NCBI GenBank assembly: GCA_934567745.1
Contig: CAKTJM010000081.1
Coordinates: 1 to 8,498 of the forward strand
DNA from: an uncultured Eubacteriales bacterium
GTDB lineage: Bacteria > Bacillota > Clostridia > Oscillospirales > Oscillospiraceae
Direction of reading: 5' to 3'
DNA length: 8,498 nucleotides
Shown one piece after another: positions 1 to 5,463 of this stretch. A model generated the notes under the pieces. The model had not been told where the DNA came from, did no database searches, and was given only the letters and a program-made list of their open reading frames with translations. The first letter of the stretch is position 1. Each line of letters begins with the position of its first letter. The position numbers and the translations under genes are program-made.

Positions 1-38
1 TTCCGCACACGGCGCGGCAGAGGACCGCTCCGTTCGTG

Positions 39-183
39 CGCCCTCTCCGTCACGGCTGACGCCGTGCCAGCTCTCCCAAAGGGAGAGCTCGCTGCGCGGC
101 TCTCTCCCCATCCGTCGGGACGATGCGCCCCGCAGGGAGCTCCCCCGCTGGGGGAGCTGTCCGCGCAGCGGACTGAGAGGGCG
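39..183. repeat. REP/MITE-like inverted-repeat element with nested hairpins
   Basis: The ends form a perfect 9-bp terminal inverted repeat, CGCCCTCTC (39-47) against GAGAGGGCG (175-183). Inside, the arms mirror each other. The left arm has a 6-bp hairpin CACGGC/GCCGTG (51-66) and a 9-bp hairpin AGCTCTCCC/GGGAGAGCT with an AAA loop (69-89). The right arm has a 9-bp hairpin AGCTCCCCC/GGGGGAGCT with a GCT loop (138-158) and a 6-bp hairpin GTCCGC/GCGGAC (159-173). The match continues inward (GAGCTC-CTGCG type sequence), so the element looks like two inverted copies of a unit of about 70 bp. There is no coding capacity. It resembles non-autonomous palindromic repeats that, as I recall, are scattered through gut Clostridia genomes. 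It ends 35 bp before the next start codon, so it may lie in that gene's leader. Family assignment is from memory, not from a search. Confidence 0.7.
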
Positions 184-217
184 ATCCCCTATGACTTTTC
201 TAAAGGAGGTCTGTCCC

Positions 218-970
218 ATGATCGTCTATTTTTCCGGCACCGGCAACAGCGCCTGGTGCGCCCACTGGCTCGCCGAACGGCTCGAAGACGAGGTGGTGGA
301 CGCCGCGCGGCTCATGAAGGCGGACGAGGTCGGCCGGTTCTCGTCGCGTAAGCCCTGGGTCTTCGTCGCGCCCACCTACTCCTGGCAGCTGCCGGACGTC
401 TTCGCCCGCTGGCTGCGCACCTGCTCGTTCGCGGGGAGCTTCCGCGCGTACTTCGTCCTCACCTGCGGGAGCGACATCGGCAACGCAGGGGCCTATCTGG
501 AGGGGCTGTGCCACGACCTCGGCTTCGTCTATCAGGGCGTGCTGCCGGTCGTGATGCCCGAGAACTACCTCGCGCTCTTCCCCGTCCCCGGCGAGGAGGA
601 GGCCCGGGGGATCATCGCGGCCGCCAAGCCCACCCTGGAGGAGGGGCTGGAGCGGATCCGGACGAACGACACCTTCCCGCCGGTCCTCACGAAGGGCTTC
701 GACCGCTTCAAGTCCGGTCCGGCGCACACGTTCTTCTACTGGTTCGTCGTGAAGGACCGCGCCTTCCGCACGACCGACGCCTGCGACGGCTGCGGCAAGT
801 GCGTGCGGGACTGTCCGCTCAACGACATCGAGCTGCGCGACGGCCGCCCGGTCTGGCTGGGACGCTGCACGCACTGCATGGCGTGCATCACGGGCTGTCC
901 GAAGGAGGCCATCGAGTACGGCAAGCGCAGCGTCGGCCGCCCGCGGTATCGCTGTCCGAAGGGGGTGTGA
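218..970 (+). CDS. EFR1-family flavodoxin/ferredoxin fusion protein
   Basis: A 250-residue predicted cytoplasmic redox protein. The N-terminus has a flavodoxin-type FMN phosphate loop, SGTGNS (residues 6-11), preceded by a hydrophobic strand. Further flavodoxin-like EFR1 features are the APTYSWQLP segment and an MPENY motif (113-117). The C-terminus has two 4Fe-4S clusters of bacterial ferredoxin type: C189-x2-C192-x2-C195-x3-C199-P and C217-x2-C220-x2-C223-x3-C227-P. The family (EFR1, ferredoxin with flavodoxin domain) is common in anaerobic Clostridia and is thought to shuttle electrons; its partner is not indicated here. The start at 218 is chosen because a near-perfect ribosome binding site, AAAGGAGGT (202-210), sits 7 nt upstream; an in-frame ATG at 191 would place that site inside the gene and has none of its own. 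No promoter is visible in the 34 bp after the repeat element, so it may be read from upstream. Both clusters and the FMN loop look intact. Confidence 0.88.
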   Translation: MIVYFSGTGNSAWCAHWLAERLEDEVVDAARLMKADEVGRFSSRKPWVFVAPTYSWQLPDVFARWLRTCSFAGSFRAYFVLTCGSDIGNAGAYLEGLCHDLGFVYQGVLPVVMPENYLALFPVPGEEEARGIIAAAKPTLEEGLERIRTNDTFPPVLTKGFDRFKSGPAHTFFYWFVVKDRAFRTTDACDGCGKCVRDCPLNDIELRDGRPVWLGRCTHCMACITGCPKEAIEYGKRSVGRPRYRCPKGV

Positions 971-983
971 GGCGGGCCGCCTG

Positions 984-1002
984 CCCCCGCCCGCGGCGGG
1001 GG
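984..1002. terminator. GC-rich hairpin between convergent genes, possible bidirectional terminator
   Basis: A perfect 8-bp stem, CCCCCGCC/GGCGGGGG, with a CGC loop lies in the 44-bp gap between the ferredoxin gene and the converging MATE gene. The position suits a shared terminator. Neither side has a clear T tract (the right flank is ATACTATC), so intrinsic termination is uncertain. Confidence 0.4.
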
Positions 1003-1014
1003 ATACTATCTATC

Positions 1015-2334
1015 TCACGTCAGCTTCCGCCGCCAGTTGCCATAGCGCTCGTACAGGTACCCCAGCGGCACCGACGATGCCGGAGCGATCGCGCAGGCCC
1101 AGAAGATGCCCGGCAGGCCCATCGCCCGGTCCAGGATCACCGCCAGGACCACGCGGACCACGATGCAGTTGAGCAGGCTCGACGCCAGCGCGAAGAGCGT
1201 GTTCCCCGCCCCCATCGGCAGCGCGTTGTACACCATGAAGCTCGCGTAGAAGATCAGGCCCACGATCTCGATGTGCAGGTTCTGCACGCCGATCGCCAGC
1301 GTCGCCGCGTCCGGGTGGAACAGCGACAGCAGCTGCGGCGCGAGCAGCTCGATCAGCACGATGATGACCGCCGTCACCGCCAGGGCGATCCGCATGGCGA
1401 TGTGCACCACCTTCGACGCGCGGTCGAACTTCTCCGCCCCGAGGCACTGGGCCACCATCGTCGTCGCGGCCGTGTACATGGCCAGGGTGAACATCAGGCC
1501 CACGTCCTTGATCTTCGCGCAGATGCCGCTGGCCGCGGAGGCCTCCACCCCGTAGTGGTTGATGAGGAAGGTCATCGCCAGCCACGACAGGCCCACGACC
1601 GTCATCTGGATCGCGCACGGGATGCCCAGCTGGAGCATCCGCACCAGCTTGTCCCGCCGGATGCCCAGCCGCGTCAGGCCGAACAGCTCGCGGTCCCGCA
1701 GGACGTACACCAGGCAGACGAGGAAGCTCGCCAGCTGCGAGAGCACCGTCGCGGCCGCCGCACCGGCCACGCCCCAGCCGAACACGCCCATGAACAGCAG
1801 GTCCAGGACGATGTTGCACCCCGCCGTCACCGCCACGCAGTAGAACGGCTGGCGGGAGTTGCCCACCGCGCGGAGCATCGACGCCAGCGCGTTGTAGCCG
1901 AAGATCGGCACGATGCCGAGGGCGCAGATCTCCAGGTACGTCGTCGCCCCGTCCAGCGCCGGGGCGTCCAGCCCGATCAGGATCGGGCGGCTGAGCAGGA
2001 AGATCGCCGCCGTCATCACCACGCCCGCCGCCACCGCGAAGGTGAACAGCGTCACGTTCGTGCGGATGCGGCCCTCGTGGTCGCGGCTGCCGTAATACTG
2101 CCCCATGAGGATGTTGCCGCCCGTGGCGATGCCCATGATGATCTGGGTCAGGATGACCATCACCTGGCTGGAGTTGTTGATCGCCGAGATCCCGGCGTCC
2201 CCGATGCACCAGCCCGCGATCACCAGGTCCGTGATCGAATAGGCCGATTGCAGCAGCGAGGACAGCACCACCGGCAGCGCGTAGACCACGAGCTTTTTCC
2301 AGATGACGCCCTCCGTCAGGTCCATCTGTCCCAT
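1015..2334 (-). CDS. MATE-family multidrug/cation efflux transporter
   Basis: A 439-residue polytopic membrane protein, near the usual MATE length of about 450, with hydrophobic segments throughout that fit twelve helices in two six-helix halves. MATE hallmarks are visible: the AVGNSRQP stretch (156-163) after helix 4, the segment leading to D178 (NIVLD), and GVAGAAAATVLSQ after it. The family exports drugs or metabolites in exchange for Na+ or H+; the substrate cannot be read from sequence. The start at 2334 is preferred because AGGAGG lies 7 nt upstream; an ATG two codons earlier (2340) is only 1 nt from that site. The gene is divergent from the trkA-trkH operon and convergent with the ferredoxin gene. 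It has an extended -10 promoter whose -35 region is covered by a palindrome, and a stable leader hairpin against the ribosome binding site. No truncation or frameshift is seen. Confidence 0.9.
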   Translation of the reverse strand: MGQMDLTEGVIWKKLVVYALPVVLSSLLQSAYSITDLVIAGWCIGDAGISAINNSSQVMVILTQIIMGIATGGNILMGQYYGSRDHEGRIRTNVTLFTFAVAAGVVMTAAIFLLSRPILIGLDAPALDGATTYLEICALGIVPIFGYNALASMLRAVGNSRQPFYCVAVTAGCNIVLDLLFMGVFGWGVAGAAAATVLSQLASFLVCLVYVLRDRELFGLTRLGIRRDKLVRMLQLGIPCAIQMTVVGLSWLAMTFLINHYGVEASAASGICAKIKDVGLMFTLAMYTAATTMVAQCLGAEKFDRASKVVHIAMRIALAVTAVIIVLIELLAPQLLSLFHPDAATLAIGVQNLHIEIVGLIFYASFMVYNALPMGAGNTLFALASSLLNCIVVRVVLAVILDRAMGLPGIFWACAIAPASSVPLGYLYERYGNWRRKLT

Positions 2335-2351
2335 CGGCATCCCTCCTCTCC

Positions 2352-2370
2352 GAGACGGCCCCGCCGTCTC
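2352..2370 (-). promoter_or_regulatory. Leader hairpin abutting the MATE ribosome binding site
   Basis: A perfect 8-bp stem GAGACGGC/GCCGTCTC with a 3-nt loop lies in the predicted MATE mRNA leader. The ribosome binding site GAGAGGAGG follows within a base or two. The hairpin does not itself bury the site, but its placement could affect ribosome access or mRNA stability. Similar purine-rich sequence (GAGAGGGAAG) lies on its 5' side. Confidence 0.45.
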
Positions 2371-2395
2371 CTTCCCTCTCTTGACGTTAAAGTTT

Positions 2396-2424
2396 AGTAT
2401 ACCATACCTTTTCCCGATCGGGAA
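2396..2424 (-). promoter_or_regulatory. Promoter of the MATE gene (extended -10)
   Basis: On the minus strand TATACT (2401-2396) is preceded directly by TGG, giving an extended -10. The -35 region at 17-bp spacing reads TTCCCG (2424-2419), a poor hexamer that belongs to a palindrome, so activity probably depends on the extended -10. The predicted start of transcription is near 2389, giving a leader of about 55 nt. The 9-mer TGGTATACT also occurs in the trk promoter on the opposite strand. Confidence 0.65.
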
Positions 2425-2427
2425 GAG
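2408..2427. promoter_or_regulatory. Palindrome A, candidate operator over the MATE -35 region
   Basis: A perfect 14-bp palindrome, TTCCCGATCGGGAA (2411-2424), extends to 20 bp with one mismatched pair. It covers the MATE -35 position, where a bound protein would block polymerase. Its CCCGATCGGG core recurs at 2457-2466. The regulator is unknown. Confidence 0.5.
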
Positions 2428-2429
2428 CC

Positions 2430-2455
2430 AAAAAACGCAGGGGCCTTTCGCCCCT
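2430..2455 (-). terminator. Terminator-like hairpin reading toward the MATE gene
   Basis: On the minus strand a 6-bp stem AGGGGC/GCCCCT with a GAAAG loop (2455-2439) is followed by GCG and six T residues (2435-2430), the layout of an intrinsic terminator. It lies upstream of the predicted MATE promoter, so it would stop leftward transcription arriving from the trk side rather than MATE mRNA itself. The stem is short, and I see no convincing leftward promoter to its right. Confidence 0.4.
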
Positions 2456-2472
2456 CCCCGATCGGGACGGGG
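2451..2472. promoter_or_regulatory. Palindrome B, second candidate operator
   Basis: The core CCCGATCGGG (2457-2466) is identical to that of palindrome A. After two mismatched pairs it extends into CCCC/GGGG arms (2451-2454 and 2469-2472). The centres of A and B are 44 bp apart, close to four helical turns. B ends 31 bp upstream of the trk -35 hexamer. Its left arm overlaps the terminator-like hairpin. Confidence 0.45.
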
Positions 2473-2503
2473 TCGGATCGCCGCACTTTGTACAGATCCC
2501 AAA

Positions 2504-2532
2504 TTGCATTCCCCGCCCCGGTGTGGTATACT
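2504..2532 (+). promoter_or_regulatory. SigA-type promoter of the trkA-trkH operon
   Basis: TTGCAT (2504-2509) and TATACT (2527-2532) are separated by 17 bp, with TGG directly before the -10 as an extended element. Transcription should begin near 2539, leaving a leader of about 75 nt before the trkA TTG start. This is one of the clearest promoters in the window. Confidence 0.75.
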
Positions 2533-2557
2533 CCAACACGACAGCATCGTAGTGAGC

Positions 2558-2596
2558 GGTCCGTTTTTTCCCAGGCCTGACAAGGGCTGGCGGACC
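2558..2596 (+). promoter_or_regulatory. Two-part hairpin in the trkA leader
   Basis: An outer stem GGTCCG/CGGACC (2558-2563 with 2591-2596) encloses an inner stem formed by CCAGGCC (2571-2577) and GGGCTGG (2584-2590), which has one G-G mismatch and a TGACAA loop. A seven-base T-rich bulge (2564-2570) separates them on the 5' side. The structure ends about 5 nt before the ribosome binding site, so it could influence translation. It is too small for the c-di-AMP riboswitch that controls some potassium genes. Confidence 0.35.
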
Positions 2597-2614
2597 AGAA
2601 AGGCGGGGATCTGC

Positions 2615-3973
2615 TTGAACATCCTCATCATCGGCGCCGGGAAGGTCGGCTCCACCCTGGCCGCCTACCTCTCCCAGGAGGACCACGACATCACGGTCAT
2701 CGACAACGACGATCAGGTCTTCGGGCGCATCAGCGACACCCTCGACGTCATGTGCATCAAGGGCCCCGGCGCGGCCCCCTCCGTCCTGCGCGAGGCCGGC
2801 GCGGCCGAGGCCGACCTCGTCCTCGCCACGACGAACATGGACGAGGTGAACATGCTCTGCGCCCTCGCCGCCAAGCGCATGGGCGCGAAGTACACCATCG
2901 CCCGCATCCGCGACGTGGCCTACACCGAGGACCTCGCCTCCCTGCGGCGCGATCTGTCGATCGACACCGTCATCAACCCCGAGTACTCCACCGCGCTGGA
3001 GATCTCGCGCATCCTGCGCTTCCCCGCCGCCGCGAACGTCGAGACCTTCTTCCGCGGCAAGGTCGAGATGATCGGCATCCAGGTCCGGGCCTCCGACCCC
3101 ATCGTCGGCGTCCCCCTGGCCGACCTGTTCGGCAAGAGCCGCGGCGTCCTCTTCAGCGCCGCCGAGCGCGGCGGGGCGGTCATCATCCCCGACGGCTCCT
3201 TCGTCCCCCACATCGACGACCGGCTGTACATCACCGGCACGCCGAGCGATCTGGCGGACTATCTGCGCTCCCTCGGGCGCGAGCTGCCGCGGATCCACTC
3301 CGTCTTCATCGTCGGCGGCAGCCGCATCGCCCACTATCTGACGAAGATGCTCCTGCCGCTGGGCATCCGGGTCACCCTCGTCGAGAACGATCCCGTCCAC
3401 TGCCGCAAGCTCTCCGAGTGGCTCCCGGACGCGCTGATCCTCCAGGGCGACGGCACCGATCAGGAGCTGCTCGCCTCCGAGCACTTCACGAACAACGACG
3501 CCTTCATCGCCCTGACCGGCCGCGACGAAGACAACCTCATCTCCTCCCTCTACGCCCGCCAGCAGGGCCTGCGCAAGGTCATCGCCAAGTGCAACCGCGA
3601 CAACTACCTCCCCGTCGTCCGCGCGACCGGGCTGGACTCCGTCGTCGCGCCGAAGCTCATCACCGTCTCGCGGATCCTGCGGCTCGTGCGCGGCCTGCAG
3701 GACAAGAGCGGCAACGTCATGCTCTCCCTCTACCGCATCGCCGACACCGGCGCGGAGGCCGCCGAGTTCCTCCTCAGCGAGAACACCCCCTATCTGGGCC
3801 GCCCGCTGAAGGACCTGCCGATCCGCAAGGGCTTTTTGATCCTCGCCATCCTGCACGACGAGGCCGTGGTCATCCCCACCGGCGGCACCGTCCTGTCCGC
3901 CGGGGACCGCGTCATCGTCATCTCCCACGGCAAGGGGATCCAGACCTTCCGCGACATCTTCCCGGACGACTGA
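2615..3973 (+). CDS. trkA: TrkA, gating/regulatory subunit of Trk potassium uptake
   Basis: A 452-residue cytoplasmic protein of normal TrkA length with two tandem RCK modules, which in the family form a ring under the TrkH channel and gate it by binding NAD(H) or other nucleotides. The first Rossmann fold begins at once with GAGKVG (7-12) and ends its second strand with D30, typical of NAD binding. An RCK_C domain runs from about 143 to 225. The second Rossmann fold has VGGSRIA (233-239) and an acidic strand end at E257, followed by a second RCK_C from about 368. The second glycine motif departs from GxGxxG, so nucleotide binding may differ there. The TTG start at 2615 is chosen because the Rossmann strand starts immediately after it, AGGCGG lies 8 nt upstream, and the promoter lies just before; an in-frame GTG at 2552 lacks a ribosome binding site. 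It is the first gene of the operon, 9 nt before trkH. Confidence 0.93.
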   Translation: MNILIIGAGKVGSTLAAYLSQEDHDITVIDNDDQVFGRISDTLDVMCIKGPGAAPSVLREAGAAEADLVLATTNMDEVNMLCALAAKRMGAKYTIARIRDVAYTEDLASLRRDLSIDTVINPEYSTALEISRILRFPAAANVETFFRGKVEMIGIQVRASDPIVGVPLADLFGKSRGVLFSAAERGGAVIIPDGSFVPHIDDRLYITGTPSDLADYLRSLGRELPRIHSVFIVGGSRIAHYLTKMLLPLGIRVTLVENDPVHCRKLSEWLPDALILQGDGTDQELLASEHFTNNDAFIALTGRDEDNLISSLYARQQGLRKVIAKCNRDNYLPVVRATGLDSVVAPKLITVSRILRLVRGLQDKSGNVMLSLYRIADTGAEAAEFLLSENTPYLGRPLKDLPIRKGFLILAILHDEAVVIPTGGTVLSAGDRVIVISHGKGIQTFRDIFPDD

Positions 3974-3982
3974 GGGCGCGCC

Positions 3983-5419
3983 ATGAACCATAAGCTGATG
4001 CTCCGGATGCTCGGCCGGACCCTCCAGGTCGAGGCGCTCTGCCTCCTCCTCCCCCTCTTCGTCGCCCTGGGCTACGGGGAGGACCCGCGGCCCTTCCTCT
4101 GCATCATCCCCCTCCTCCTCGTGCCGGGGGGCTTGCTCGCCCGCCTGCGCGCCCGCGCGGAGTTCTTCTCCCGCGAGGGCTTCGCCGTCGTCGGGCTGAT
4201 CTGGTTCGCGCTGATCCTGTGCGGTGCGCTGCCCTTCTGGCTCTCCGGCCAGTTCGGGGGGTACATCGACTGCCTGTTCGAGACGGCCTCCGGCTTCACC
4301 ACCACCGGGGCGACCATCCTCACGGACATCGAGGTGATGCCCCGCGGCCTGCTGTTCTGGCGGGCCTTCTCCTCGTGGATCGGCGGCATGGGCGTGCTGC
4401 TGTTCACCCTCGCCTTCCTGCCGAAGGTCGGCGGGCGGACCCAGGTGCTCGTGCGGGCGGAGCTGCCCGGCCCCGTGGCCTCGAAGCTGGTGCCCAAGAC
4501 GGCCCAGTCCTCCCAGATCCTGTACGCGATCTACGGCGTGCTGACCGGGGCGGAGATCGTCTGCCTGCGCCTGGTCGGGATGCCGTGGTACGACAGCGTC
4601 GTGACCACCTTCGCCACGGTCTGCACCGGCGGCTTCTCCGTGAGGGACGCGAGCATCGCCGCCTACGCCTCCCCCGCGGTCGAGGTCGTGATCGTCGTCT
4701 TCATCCTGCTGTGCTCGCTCAACTTCGCCCTGTTCTTCCTCACCGTCACCGGCCGCGTCCGCCGCGTGCTGCAGAGCGACGAGGCGAAGTTCTTCCTCGG
4801 CGCGCTGGCCCTGGCCGCCGTGCTCGTGTTCCTGCGGATCTGGCCGCTGTACGACAGCGTGGGCCACGCCGCCCGCGACGCCGTCTTCCAGGTCGCGTCC
4901 GTCATGTCCACCACCGGGTTCTCCACCACGGACTACGCGCTGTGGCCGACCTTCGCGCAGACGGTCCTGGTGCTGCTCATGTTCTTCGGCGGCTGCGCCG
5001 GGTCCACCACGGGCAGCATCAAGTGCTCCCGCATCCTGCTCCTGCTGCGGTGCGCCGGGCGGTCGCTGCTGCGCTTCGCCCACCCGCGGTCCGTCAAGGT
5101 CGTGCGGCTCGACGGCAAGCCCGTCGACGAGGAGACGCTCAACACCGTGTGCGTCTTCCTGCTGTGCTTCTTCCTCGTCTTCGGCGGGACCTGTCTCGTC
5201 GTCTCGCTCGACGGGCTGGACCTCACCACCACCGTCACCGCCAGCCTGGCCTGTCTGACGAACGTCGGGCCGGGGCTGGGCGCGGTCGGGCCGAGCGACA
5301 GCTACGCCGCCCTGTCCGGGCTGAGCAAGCTGGTGCTGTCCTTCAGCATGGTCGTCGGCCGTCTGGAGATCTTCCCCGTCCTCATCCTCCTGCATCCGGC
5401 CACCTGGGCAAAAAACTGA
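3983..5419 (+). CDS. trkH: TrkH-type potassium channel subunit, first paralogue
   Basis: A 478-residue integral membrane protein that forms the potassium path of the Trk system with TrkA. Four channel-like repeats are visible through their pore loops: GFTTTGAT (104-111), CTGGFS (214-219), STTGFS (309-314) and LTNVGPG (425-431), each with the filter glycine. The intramembrane gating loop GGCAGSTTGSIK follows repeat three, and the conserved arginine of GRLEIFP is present near the C-terminus. Length fits the TrkH/KtrB family (about 450-490). The ATG lies 9 nt after the trkA stop; the ribosome binding site is weak (GAGGG overlapping that stop), suggesting translational coupling. It is followed after 44 nt by a second, similar TrkH gene. 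Na+ or H+ coupling cannot be read from sequence. Confidence 0.92.
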   Translation: MNHKLMLRMLGRTLQVEALCLLLPLFVALGYGEDPRPFLCIIPLLLVPGGLLARLRARAEFFSREGFAVVGLIWFALILCGALPFWLSGQFGGYIDCLFETASGFTTTGATILTDIEVMPRGLLFWRAFSSWIGGMGVLLFTLAFLPKVGGRTQVLVRAELPGPVASKLVPKTAQSSQILYAIYGVLTGAEIVCLRLVGMPWYDSVVTTFATVCTGGFSVRDASIAAYASPAVEVVIVVFILLCSLNFALFFLTVTGRVRRVLQSDEAKFFLGALALAAVLVFLRIWPLYDSVGHAARDAVFQVASVMSTTGFSTTDYALWPTFAQTVLVLLMFFGGCAGSTTGSIKCSRILLLLRCAGRSLLRFAHPRSVKVVRLDGKPVDEETLNTVCVFLLCFFLVFGGTCLVVSLDGLDLTTTVTASLACLTNVGPGLGAVGPSDSYAALSGLSKLVLSFSMVVGRLEIFPVLILLHPATWAKN

Positions 5420-5463
5420 CGCGCCGGATCCCCCCCTGTGCTCTCTCAATGAGGTGACCCCCT

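Noticed and set aside
1..38. End of an upstream gene
   Set aside because: Too short to judge. A TGA in one frame at 57-59 falls inside the repeat and does not support a coding end.
191..217. Alternative start of the ferredoxin gene at ATG 191
   Set aside because: It has no ribosome binding site upstream and would place the excellent AAAGGAGGT inside the gene. The flavodoxin strand begins right at 218.
508..2397. A 629-codon plus-strand frame spanning the ferredoxin and MATE genes
   Set aside because: Arg/His/Ala-rich translation, overlap with two well-supported genes in other frames, and no ribosome binding site.
2539..2614. c-di-AMP riboswitch upstream of trkA
   Set aside because: The leader of about 75 nt is too short for the ydaO-type fold, and I could not see its conserved segments.
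2387..5449. A very long minus-strand open frame of about 1020 codons opposite trkA and trkH
   Set aside because: It is the antisense shadow expected of GC-rich genes. Its translation is low-complexity and rich in D, E, G and R without recognisable domains, and it runs through the trk promoter.
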